From Paracoccaceae bacterium (lineage in GTDB: Bacteria; Pseudomonadota; Alphaproteobacteria; Rhodobacterales; Rhodobacteraceae): a stretch of DNA of 13,709 bases. Positions 1 through 6,553 of the stretch are shown in pieces. Location: positions 1,160 to 14,868 of the forward strand of contig DLZA01000060.1 of the NCBI GenBank assembly GCA_003447515.1. The letters are read 5' to 3'. Numbering within the stretch: the first letter of the stretch is position 1; every line of letters begins with the position of its first letter. Made by a program: the position numbers and the translations under genes. The notes under the pieces are model-generated. The model saw only the letters and a program-made list of their open reading frames with translations, was not told where the DNA came from and made no database searches.

Positions 1-326
1 AGGCGTTCCATCACACCCGGGCGGAAATTCTCCACCAAAGCATCGGCCTTTTGTACCAACTTTTTCAGAATACGCTTTCCAGATGCCGCTTTAAGGTTCA
101 ACGTAATGGATCGCTTACCCGGGTTTTGCGCCAGAAAAGACACGCCCATCAGATCCGCGTTACGAGCGGGGTCTGCTCCAAGCTGCCGCGCAAGATCACC
201 GGAGCGCGGTGTTTCAACCTTGATGACATCGGCCCCCATATGGGCTAGTTGATGACAACAGAAGGGACCCGCCAATACATTGGTTAGATCCAGAATTCGC
301 ATGCCTTTTAAAGGTGCTATCGTCAT
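1..326 (-). CDS. CaiB/BaiF family CoA-transferase, N-terminal part (cut by window edge)
   Basis: The visible part is the first 108 residues of a class III (CaiB/BaiF, formyl-CoA transferase-like) CoA-transferase, which moves CoA from a donor thioester to a free carboxylic acid in the cytoplasm. The opening MTIAPLKGMRILDLTNVLAG, the GADVIKVE segment (residues 31-38), the QNPGKRSITLNLK segment (about 67-79) and the DALVENFRPGVMERL segment (about 95-109) are typical of the family in the right order. The catalytic aspartate of the family, near residue 170, would lie outside the window. The ATG overlaps the stop of the aldehyde dehydrogenase by one base (TAATG), so the two are probably translationally coupled. 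The context suggests it activates the acid made by that dehydrogenase. The family is confident; the substrate is unknown. Confidence 0.93.
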   Translation of the reverse strand, partial: MTIAPLKGMRILDLTNVLAGPFCCHQLAHMGADVIKVETPRSGDLARQLGADPARNADLMGVSFLAQNPGKRSITLNLKAASGKRILKKLVQKADALVENFRPGVMER

Positions 327-1771
327 TATCTGTGTCCTTCATGAACAACCTTAGAGACAGTAAAGAATTCGCGCGCATATCCACCTTTCTCCGGTGGTCC
401 ATAGGATGAACTTTTTTTGCCAGTGAAGGGTGCATGGAAATCCATGCCTGCTGTCGGCAGATTGATTTGAACCATACCGACCTGAGCGTTATCCCTGAAA
501 TGCCGTTGTCGGTTGATATCTGACGTGATGATACCGCCTGAAAGCCCGTAGTTTGTGTCATTCGCAACATGGAGCGCTTCGTCATAGCTGGCAACGCATT
601 GAACCGCTGCGATTGGACCAAAGATTTCTTCCCGGTTGATCCGCATTTCATTCGATGAGGACGCAAATAGTGTCGGTGTTAAATAATATCCGTTCGCCAT
701 TGCCTCGAGGCGCGTTCCACCACAGAGCAGCTCTGCACCTTCGTCACACCCGATCTGGATATATTTCTCATCTATTTGAAGTTGTTCAGCGCTGACGACA
801 GGACCCATTTGAGTTTTTGGGTTGCGTGCATCGCCGACCTTTAGCTCTAACAAACGGTTGCGCATTGCCTCAATGAACTTATCGTGGATGCCCTGCGTTA
901 CGATCAGGCGTGACGATGCTGTACACCGCTGACCGGTCGAGAAATAGGCTCCCTGAACTGCGCAATCAACAGCGAGATCCAGATCCGCATCGTCGAGAAC
1001 AATCAAGGGGTTTTTACCACCCATTTCCAGTTGCATGCGCGCTCCGCGCTGGAATAGAGCTGCTCCAATCCGTTTGCCAACCGCCGTTGAACCGGTAAAA
1101 CTAACTCCGGCCACATTTGGATGATCTACAATCGCTTGCCCCACATCATGGCCATGCCCCATCACCAAGTTGAAAACACCTGCGGGTAAGCCAGCACGCA
1201 AAATAATATCTGAAAGCAACCAAGCAGACCCTTGTACCAGCTCTGCAGGTTTAAACACGACCGTATTGCCATAGGCCAAAGCAGGCGCGATCTTCCAAGC
1301 CGGGATTGCCAGAGGGAAATTCCATGGCGTGATTATACCAACAACGCCAATGGGCTCACGCCGAACTTCCAGTTCAACGTTCTCTCGTATTGACCTGAAT
1401 CCGGATACTGTTTCGCGATAGGCTTCGGTGGCAAAATATTTGAATAGGCTGCCAGCCCGATGCGCTTCGCCCGTGGCCTCGCGCAATGTCTTGCCTTCCT
1501 CGCGGGCGAGCATATCTCCAAGTTCATCCTTGCGGGTAACGATTTCCGTCCCGATTTTATCCAGAGCTTCGGCGCGCATCAATGAAGTTGATTTGGACCA
1601 AGTTTTGAATGCTGTGCTGGCGGCATCAACGGCTTGAAAAACGTCATCTGCACTGCCTAAAGCATAATGGCCAATTGTATCAGTGAGCTCAGAAGGGTTG
1701 ATATTGGGCGCAGTATCATAGCCCGTAACCCAGCTTCCAGCGATGTGGTTGGCAAATGTTTTGGCCGTCAT
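326..1771 (-). CDS. NAD(P)-dependent aldehyde dehydrogenase, alpha-ketoglutarate-semialdehyde-dehydrogenase-like
   Basis: This is a full-length 481-residue aldehyde dehydrogenase of the ALDH superfamily, oxidising an aldehyde to a carboxylic acid with NAD(P). Visible motifs: TPWNFP with Asn151, KPAE with Lys174, FTGST at 225-229, LEMGGKNP with the general base Glu249, GQRCTA with the nucleophile Cys283, and EEIFGP further on. The C-terminal block GKKSSSYGPPEKGGYAREFF resembles the ending of alpha-ketoglutarate semialdehyde dehydrogenases, so a semialdehyde substrate is plausible but not shown. I chose the ATG at 1771 because AGAGGAAG lies just upstream and it overlaps the preceding stop as ATGA; an upstream in-frame start at 1798 would lie deeper inside the neighbouring gene. 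It sits between the Trp-rich unknown gene and the CoA-transferase. The ALDH family is near certain; the substrate is open. Confidence 0.96.
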   Translation of the reverse strand: MTAKTFANHIAGSWVTGYDTAPNINPSELTDTIGHYALGSADDVFQAVDAASTAFKTWSKSTSLMRAEALDKIGTEIVTRKDELGDMLAREEGKTLREATGEAHRAGSLFKYFATEAYRETVSGFRSIRENVELEVRREPIGVVGIITPWNFPLAIPAWKIAPALAYGNTVVFKPAELVQGSAWLLSDIILRAGLPAGVFNLVMGHGHDVGQAIVDHPNVAGVSFTGSTAVGKRIGAALFQRGARMQLEMGGKNPLIVLDDADLDLAVDCAVQGAYFSTGQRCTASSRLIVTQGIHDKFIEAMRNRLLELKVGDARNPKTQMGPVVSAEQLQIDEKYIQIGCDEGAELLCGGTRLEAMANGYYLTPTLFASSSNEMRINREEIFGPIAAVQCVASYDEALHVANDTNYGLSGGIITSDINRQRHFRDNAQVGMVQINLPTAGMDFHAPFTGKKSSSYGPPEKGGYAREFFTVSKVVHEGHR

Positions 1772-2460
1772 AGCTCTTCCTCTAGTAGCGGGCGCCATCC
1801 AATATCCTCATGTCGGTGGTCCACGGTATTAACATAAAAATATGTTGGCCCATGGTAGCCGCGGCATACGCGCCCGTCTGCACGGCTGGCGACCGGCTCT
1901 GCAGTCCAGCTTACTGCACCGAACCAATTCCAAGACCTGTTATGGGCAGATCGCAAATGATCGGGGCGGAGTGGAGAGCGATGATCCGCTCTCTCAGGCT
2001 TGGGTGCATTCAGTACCGCGCCGCCCACAAAAATATCCCATTCATTCCTCTGGGTCGCCCCATGATAGGGATCCTTACAGGGTGTATCGCCGCCTGTAAG
2101 TAAACGGCAGCGGAATTGCCTGCCATCAATCACCAGATGCTTGCCAGAGACATAACCTACCTCATCTAGATCCTTCCAGCTAACGCGGGTCATAAGCATA
2201 CGGTCCGCGACATGGTAATGGGATCCGTCCCGTTCAAACACATGCCACTTTAAACGCTTAGAAGGATCTTCCGGGCTGTCCGTAAGGGACCAGTTTTCCC
2301 AGTTTGGGTCAGCTTCGAATTCTGGAATATTTCCCGGCTTTAGGCCCTCAAATGGACAAAGCATTGACAGATCAGTGATCCAGGGTTTGGACGCTGGCGC
2401 CAGTACTTGCCCCGAATGTAACAGCCCGCCCAGTTTCCGGAGTCCGATATACTTGATCAT
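1768..2460 (-). CDS. Unrecognised Trp-rich protein, 230 residues, embedded in the ureohydrolase operon
   Basis: I cannot name this protein with confidence. It is intact and begins MIKYIGLRKLGG, with no signal peptide or membrane segment visible. It has at least ten tryptophans, at about 27, 54, 57, 72, 95, 141, 177, 179, 185 and 222. The second half contains LVIDGRQFRCRLLTGGD (109-125), RNEWD (138-142), AHNRSWNWFGAVSWTAE (172-188), RGYHGP (200-205) and IGWRPLLE (220-227). This order (a 'RCRLLTGG' strand, 'NEWD', 'W-W...SW.E', 'RGY', 'G(F/W)RP.LE') recalls uncharacterised bacterial proteins whose ends resemble the C-type-lectin/formylglycine-generating-enzyme-like fold, but this is from memory and tentative. 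It overlaps the agmatinase-like stop and the ALDH start by four bases each (ATGA), so it is a true operon member and may be a partner, chaperone or substrate-binding subunit. Confidence 0.85.
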   Translation of the reverse strand: MIKYIGLRKLGGLLHSGQVLAPASKPWITDLSMLCPFEGLKPGNIPEFEADPNWENWSLTDSPEDPSKRLKWHVFERDGSHYHVADRMLMTRVSWKDLDEVGYVSGKHLVIDGRQFRCRLLTGGDTPCKDPYHGATQRNEWDIFVGGAVLNAPKPERADHRSPLRPDHLRSAHNRSWNWFGAVSWTAEPVASRADGRVCRGYHGPTYFYVNTVDHRHEDIGWRPLLEEEL

Positions 2461-3455
2461 TGCGCGGTCACCGGCCGGGTGCGAAAGCGGTGCAGTATCC
2501 GAAACAGCATCTCTGCTGCTAAAAACTCTGTCCGTTCTGAGGGGTCAAGCGGCGGCGAAACTTCTACTATATCCAATCCGCCCAAAGGGGCTGTGGCCAG
2601 CGCTTCAAGCATATCATAATACTGGCGGGGTGTAATGCCGCTATGTACAATAGAGCCTGTACCAGGAAGATACCCTGCATCCATGGCATCAATATCGATC
2701 GATAGGTAAAGCTCATCACAACCCCGCATCGCATGCGCAAGTGCTTGGCGCATAACTTCTGCTGCGCCCAACTTATGCACATCAGAGGCCGAGAATATTC
2801 GACCGCCCTGTTTTTCAATTAATTCCAAATCGCCGCCATCCACCCAGCCTGCAATACCAACCCAAACCATATTTGAAATATCAACATTGGGCAGTTCAGA
2901 AATTCTACGAGCATTGGTTGCGTGGTTATGACTGCCCCATGCGCCCAACCGATCAGAGAAATCCAAATGTCCGTCTATTTGGATATATCCGAAACGCGTC
3001 GCAGGTTTGCGTTTTATTAGTCCGCGCGAGTACCCCAGACAGGCAGGAAAGCTGTTGTAATGATCACCGCCCAGTGCCAGTGGAATCGCGCCTGCGACAG
3101 TCAATACTTCAGTCATTGCAGCAATTGCCTCTGTCGTTGCATTTACATCCTGCGCTGTTACTTCCGCATCTCCGCAATCAACCAGCCAATTCGCTACCGG
3201 TAATGAGCAGAGGCCGGTGTCCGGATCAAAACTAGCGTCTTGCGGGCGTATGGATTGCATGATCGTTGTCGCCTTGCGCAATGCAGCAGGGCCAAATCTG
3301 GTGCCAAGCCGGCTTGAATGCGTCCAATCGCTTGGCATCCCGACTACGCCGATCTGGCCCAGAGTCACGTCAGAGACATCATGCAAGGGGCCGTCAAACA
3401 GTCTATATCCGGGTTGAATGAGGGGAGCGTTGAGGGGTGTTAAGGCGGCAGTCAT
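2457..3455 (-). CDS. Ureohydrolase (agmatinase/arginase family), metal ligands complete
   Basis: This is a 332-residue ureohydrolase, the binuclear-manganese family that hydrolyses guanidino compounds to urea plus an amine. All canonical metal ligands are visible: LGGDH with His132, IDGHLD with Asp161/His163/Asp165, and LSIDIDAMD with Asp254/Asp256. The SHNHATNARR segment (175-184) and the late acidic motif IVEVSPPLD with Glu298 also match the family. The loop after the last metal motif reads PGTGSIVHSG (264-273) where agmatinases and arginases usually have PGTGTPE.GG, so the substrate may not be agmatine. The start at 3455 overlaps the preceding stop as ATGA. Three paralogues lacking these ligands lie directly upstream in the same transcript, and it is the only one of the four likely to be catalytic on its own. 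The family assignment is firm; the substrate (agmatine, guanidinobutyrate or another guanidine) is inference. Confidence 0.94.
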   Translation of the reverse strand: MTAALTPLNAPLIQPGYRLFDGPLHDVSDVTLGQIGVVGMPSDWTHSSRLGTRFGPAALRKATTIMQSIRPQDASFDPDTGLCSLPVANWLVDCGDAEVTAQDVNATTEAIAAMTEVLTVAGAIPLALGGDHYNSFPACLGYSRGLIKRKPATRFGYIQIDGHLDFSDRLGAWGSHNHATNARRISELPNVDISNMVWVGIAGWVDGGDLELIEKQGGRIFSASDVHKLGAAEVMRQALAHAMRGCDELYLSIDIDAMDAGYLPGTGSIVHSGITPRQYYDMLEALATAPLGGLDIVEVSPPLDPSERTEFLAAEMLFRILHRFRTRPVTAQ

Positions 3456-4327
3456 TTCGGTACATTTTCCTTGAAAGTTTGACAGTCCGGATGGACATTC
3501 GTGAATCCGAGGCGCGCATAGATAAAGGCCAGCAGAGCCGTGACCATCAATCGTTGACCCACTTTAACGATCCCCATCCCAGGTCTACTTGGGTTTAGGC
3601 CGGTCAACATAATCGCGCTAACCTCATGCCGTCCCAGAGTCGCAAGCCACTGTGTTACTATTTCTAGATCGCAACCACCCAATCGGGGTTGATCACAAAG
3701 CGCGCTAAGCGATGTTTTAAACACTGAAAGATCGAAGCGCACAAAAAGAGGTTTCGATTTATCGCGCCATTTTGAAAACGCAATAAGCCGCGCGGACGTG
3801 TCTAATTCGTAAATATCAGTAGTATCATCGCATAAAGGTGCTATCTGAAAATCCTGTGTTTTCCCGGGTGCGCCTCCAAGAAGCGTTGTTTGACAATTAG
3901 GCAGCGCTCTCTCCACGGTTTCAGCAAGGTGATCTCCTCCGCCTAATATAAGAGCACAGGCGCCGCGCTGACTGATCTGCTGAGTTGTTGTTTTGACCCT
4001 AGTCTGTATTTCCTCGTCATGCCCCTTTGTGATATCCCCTAGGTCGCATAACCGTTCGTGCAAACCATCGGTTCGAATCTCGTGTCGTGCATCAATATCA
4101 ACTGGATGACTAAATTGTGGATTTGCATGCCAGCCAAAATAAACCGATGTTTCGCGCAAAGCCCGCGGTGCGAGCGATTGGCCTGCATATGGTGCGCTGG
4201 TGTCTTCAAAGGGCAGACCAAGCACTGCCAGATCGCCAGCTCTTACCTGGCAGATCTCTTTACTTTGAGCCCGCATGAATGACAAATGTCCCGCCATACG
4301 CGGTAGGGGATCCGAGCGTAATGGCAT
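3452..4327 (-). CDS. Degenerate ureohydrolase-fold paralogue 3 (pseudoenzyme candidate)
   Basis: This 291-residue protein keeps the outline of the ureohydrolase fold but not its active site. The N-terminal GDLAVLGLPFEDTSAPYAGQ (31-50) and the SLAPRALRE helix match the family's early 'GvP.d....r.G...gP.alR' region, followed by CDLGDI (94-99). LILGGGDH (126-133) retains the first metal histidine motif. The DAHxD motif is absent; the equivalent region appears to be TTLLGGAPGKTQDF (147-160). The SxDxD motif is reduced to VRFDLSVFK (196-204), one Asp only. The late motif reads LTGLNP (241-246), lacking the glutamate seen in the catalytic neighbour. The reading frame is clean and the start overlaps the previous stop as TAATG, so it looks maintained rather than decaying. 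I infer a structural or regulatory subunit. Confidence 0.85.
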   Translation of the reverse strand: MPLRSDPLPRMAGHLSFMRAQSKEICQVRAGDLAVLGLPFEDTSAPYAGQSLAPRALRETSVYFGWHANPQFSHPVDIDARHEIRTDGLHERLCDLGDITKGHDEEIQTRVKTTTQQISQRGACALILGGGDHLAETVERALPNCQTTLLGGAPGKTQDFQIAPLCDDTTDIYELDTSARLIAFSKWRDKSKPLFVRFDLSVFKTSLSALCDQPRLGGCDLEIVTQWLATLGRHEVSAIMLTGLNPSRPGMGIVKVGQRLMVTALLAFIYARLGFTNVHPDCQTFKENVPK

Positions 4328-4989
4328 TAGTTCGTCCCCACCTTGAGCCGTGTGGCCAACGCCTTCAAAATCATCAGCGCAACCTGCGTTTCCATATTAC
4401 CCCGAGCATCTAAAGCTGGCGCAAGCCCAAAAACTGCAGCAGCTATGATTTGGCCTTGAGTGGCGCCAATTTGAGTAACCATTTCTGCGGGCGAAAACCC
4501 GGCGATGCTGCGTGATTGTGATATCCAGTTTCCCGCCAACTCTTGTAAGTCCACAGATAGGATAATCGGTTGATTTTTGATTGGGTCGCCTGTCAGTGAA
4601 ACGATAGGAACATCGGTTTCCATAACCTTTCTTGCGGCTAAACCAAGCGCTTTTAGACCACTCGGATCACCACCAACTAGGATCATCCGTGCGCCGGTTT
4701 GCAAAACCGCAGCACATTGTGAGACAACTGCTTTAAGATGTTTGGTTGGATCGAGCGGAAAGACGTTTACATCTCCGAGATCTATTGTATGAGCCAGTGC
4801 AATTTCGGACTGAGATGCATATCGCATCTGCCGTGCCAAGTAGCGTTGACCAGCCGCAGGCCTTTCGAGATTGTCACAAAAATAACCAGCAATTGCGATC
4901 TGCCCCGGTGTGAGGTCCTCTAAATCGCCAACGGGTGCACTTAGAAAACTGGGGATCATGTCGAATGTTTTTTGGGCCTTATTATTCAT
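4327..4989 (-). CDS. Degenerate ureohydrolase-fold paralogue 2 (short pseudoenzyme candidate)
   Basis: At 220 residues this is much shorter than normal ureohydrolases (about 300-330). Recognisable pieces are GDLEDLTPGQIAIAGYF (21-37), LERPAAGQRYLARQMR (41-56), IDLGDV (69-74), MILVGGDPSG (102-111), LSVDLQEL (144-151) and VFGLAPALDARG (186-197). Thus GGDH has become GGDP, the DAHxD region is missing, SxDxD is reduced to SVDLQ, and the final E-V-x-P has become G-L-x-P. The metal site cannot be complete. I chose the ATG at 4989 because it overlaps the preceding stop by eight bases, like the other coupled junctions. A longer in-frame extension to 5076 exists but would lie inside the preceding gene. 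Its stop overlaps the next ATG by one base. Likely a partner subunit of the neighbouring hydrolase; this is inference. Confidence 0.82.
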   Translation of the reverse strand: MNNKAQKTFDMIPSFLSAPVGDLEDLTPGQIAIAGYFCDNLERPAAGQRYLARQMRYASQSEIALAHTIDLGDVNVFPLDPTKHLKAVVSQCAAVLQTGARMILVGGDPSGLKALGLAARKVMETDVPIVSLTGDPIKNQPIILSVDLQELAGNWISQSRSIAGFSPAEMVTQIGATQGQIIAAAVFGLAPALDARGNMETQVALMILKALATRLKVGTN

Positions 4990-5752
4990 TGTGCAAGGCC
5001 GCTTTGAGAGTTTCGATCGCGGCCAATTCAGACAGACCTCTTGTGTCATGCGCAGGTGCAAGGCCAGTAATGACAATCGCTTGCCAACTACAGGTCATAG
5101 CGCTAATGACTGAAACTAGTGTTTCAGGTTTCAATCCTGCGGGGTTAAGGCCATTGGTTCCCGCAGCATGGCCAAGATCAATTACCGAAATATCAATCCA
5201 AAGGATAGCCCTCTCGGGAATCTCAAAACTGCAGTCCGGCTTTTCATCCAGTTGACGGGCTGTACGCCAGACCATCTCGCGTTGGCTGATTTGGTTCCAA
5301 ACATCGGCCGGTTGTCCGCCATTCAGGCCAACCCATAACGTGTTTTTGGATCGCGCGGCGATATCTCTTCGAGCCATTGGCATCGCCGCGACAAGCGGTA
5401 GATCAGGCAGAGACTCACTTACTGCCAAAGCAACATCTGTCGCACCGCCCAACACAACTGGTGTAATGCCCTCTCTTATTATTCGCATTAGGAGTGGGAT
5501 CAACGCATCTGGCCAATCGCCCGATACATCTAAATTGCCCAAATCTCGGCCATTTACCGGCAGATTGCTTCCGAGTTGCTGCGCCATGCTGCGTAACGCG
5601 TCTGGTGCTAAAGACGTGCCGGCGCGCGCGTTTTCATTGACCTCACTTGGAACGCCTAAAACGGCGATATCGCCCGGCTCACATTGCGAAAAGTCGCCAA
5701 ATGGAAGACCTGCATATCCGATTCTTATCGATGTTTTTGTTAGGTTATTCAT
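4982..5752 (-). CDS. Degenerate ureohydrolase-fold paralogue 1 (pseudoenzyme candidate), first gene of the operon
   Basis: This 256-residue protein opens the operon. Ureohydrolase-like landmarks are GDIAVLGVPSEVNENARAGT (27-46), SLAPDALRSM, RDLGNLDV (69-76), VVLGGATDVALAV (99-111) and LWIDISVIDLGHAAGTNG (184-201), followed by LNPAGLKPE. The last stretch mirrors the canonical SxDxDxxDPxxAPGTGTPxxGGL but keeps only one of its metal aspartates (Asp187). GGDH has become GGATD and no DAHxD is visible. The late motif is ITGLAPAHDTRG (228-239), again with G-L-x-P in place of E-V-x-P. The ATG at 5752 is preceded by AGGG about 10 bases upstream, a modest ribosome binding site. The mix of preserved overall pattern and lost metal ligands argues for a pseudoenzyme subunit rather than an enzyme with agmatinase activity. 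Confidence 0.84.
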   Translation of the reverse strand: MNNLTKTSIRIGYAGLPFGDFSQCEPGDIAVLGVPSEVNENARAGTSLAPDALRSMAQQLGSNLPVNGRDLGNLDVSGDWPDALIPLLMRIIREGITPVVLGGATDVALAVSESLPDLPLVAAMPMARRDIAARSKNTLWVGLNGGQPADVWNQISQREMVWRTARQLDEKPDCSFEIPERAILWIDISVIDLGHAAGTNGLNPAGLKPETLVSVISAMTCSWQAIVITGLAPAHDTRGLSELAAIETLKAALHNE

Positions 5753-5771
5753 AACAAGATACCCTGCTTAA

Positions 5772-5783
5772 TGGAGATTTCCA
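5772..5783. promoter_or_regulatory. Imperfect dyad TGGAGATTTCCA, candidate operator
   Basis: TGGAGATTTCCA has five of six base pairs in dyad symmetry. Read on the minus strand it is TGGAAATCTCCA, whose TGGAAAT half matches the E. coli IclR-type half-site from memory. It overlaps the proposed -35 of the plus-strand regulator gene and lies about 10-20 bases inside the start of the minus-strand transcript, so a bound protein could repress both. Assignment to the adjacent IclR protein is inference. Confidence 0.4.
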
Positions 5784-5806
5784 ATCTTGCCTAACTTGGC
5801 TATATA
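5778..5806 (+). promoter_or_regulatory. Candidate promoter of the iclR-type regulator gene
   Basis: TTTCCA at 5778-5783 (4 of 6 matches to TTGACA) and TATATA at 5801-5806 (4 of 6 to TATAAT) are separated by 17 bases. The predicted start, around 5813, falls inside the palindrome at 5810-5819, an arrangement that suits autoregulation. Confidence 0.45.
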
Positions 5807-5826
5807 GAGGTTCTAGAACGTGTCGA
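5799..5826 (-). promoter_or_regulatory. Candidate promoter of the ureohydrolase operon
   Basis: On the minus strand TCGACA (5826-5821, 5 of 6 to TTGACA) and TATAGC (5804-5799, 4 of 6 to TATAAT) are separated by 16 bases. The -10 overlaps the -10 of the divergent regulator promoter in the self-complementary CTATATAG, so the two promoters would compete for polymerase. The palindrome at 5810-5819 lies within this spacer. Confidence 0.4.
5810..5819. promoter_or_regulatory. Perfect palindrome GTTCTAGAAC, candidate operator
   Basis: A perfect 10-base palindrome sits between the divergent genes, in the spacer of the operon promoter and over the likely start of the regulator transcript. This placement suggests a regulator-binding site. 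Which protein binds is not shown. Confidence 0.45.
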
Positions 5827-5837
5827 AAGGTCAGCGA

Positions 5838-6545
5838 ATGTCCGACAAATCCAAAGCAGTAGACGCAACAGGTGGTGTTGAAGCAGTTGAACGTGCTTTG
5901 CGGGTACTCGATGTCTTTTCTCCGGGCGATACGGGTTTGTCCTTGAAACAGGTTTCGGATCGAAGTGGTGTCAATAAGGCGACAATCTTGCGTTTGAGCG
6001 TTTCTCTTGAGAAGTTTGGGCATATAACGCGAGATACGGAAGGCTTGTTCCATCTCGGGCCATCTTTGTGGCGTTTGGGATCTGTATTTCGCCAAAATCT
6101 GCGCTTGGGGCCAATTGTACGTCCGGTACTGGCGGACCTTGTCAATGCAACGGGAGAAAGCGCCTCTTTCTATGTGCAGCGTGGCAATTCCGGCGTTTGC
6201 TTGTATAGGCTTAATTCGCACAGGCTCGCTCGCGACCATGTCGAAGAGGGCGAGATTATACCATTGAGCATTGGCTCTTCTGGCCAAGTGCTGGATGCCT
6301 TTTCGATCAGGCAAGGTAAACAAGCCAATAAGATCCGAAAGGCAGGATATTATCTCAGTCTGGGTGAGCGTGACCCAGATGTTGCTGGATTGTCTGCTCC
6401 GGTGCTTGGCCCTGAAGGTGAGCTGCTTGGTGCAGTCAGTCTGTCGGGTCTGCGTGTTCGCTTCGATGACACTATGGTTGACAGTTACAGGACTGCTGTT
6501 TTTGACGCTGCTCGCCAGATACAAACCGAGCTCGGGAATGTTTAA
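5838..6545 (+). CDS. IclR-family transcriptional regulator
   Basis: This 235-residue protein has the IclR layout. An N-terminal winged helix-turn-helix spans about 13-75: GVEAVERALRVLDVF, then LSLKQVSDRSGVNKATILRL, then a wing ending in FHLGPSLWRLG. A C-terminal effector-binding domain spans about 88-230, with SFYVQRGNSGVCLYR, the IPLSIGSSGQ loop and LSAPVLGPEGELLGAVSLSG as characteristic strands. I prefer the ATG at 5838 because AAAGGT stands six bases upstream; an in-frame GTG at 5820 is possible but would start inside the palindrome region. It is divergent from the ureohydrolase operon and converges with the importer operon, leaving only eight bases between the stops. It probably responds to a metabolite of the pathway and controls the neighbouring operons, including itself. 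Confidence 0.95.
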   Translation: MSDKSKAVDATGGVEAVERALRVLDVFSPGDTGLSLKQVSDRSGVNKATILRLSVSLEKFGHITRDTEGLFHLGPSLWRLGSVFRQNLRLGPIVRPVLADLVNATGESASFYVQRGNSGVCLYRLNSHRLARDHVEEGEIIPLSIGSSGQVLDAFSIRQGKQANKIRKAGYYLSLGERDPDVAGLSAPVLGPEGELLGAVSLSGLRVRFDDTMVDSYRTAVFDAARQIQTELGNV

Positions 6546-6553
6546 AAAACGCT

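Noticed and set aside
3452..5752. That the three degenerate ureohydrolase genes are fragments of one broken gene
   Set aside because: Each has its own N-terminal, middle and C-terminal landmarks in order, plus its own overlapping start codon, so they are separate paralogues and not pieces produced by frameshifts.
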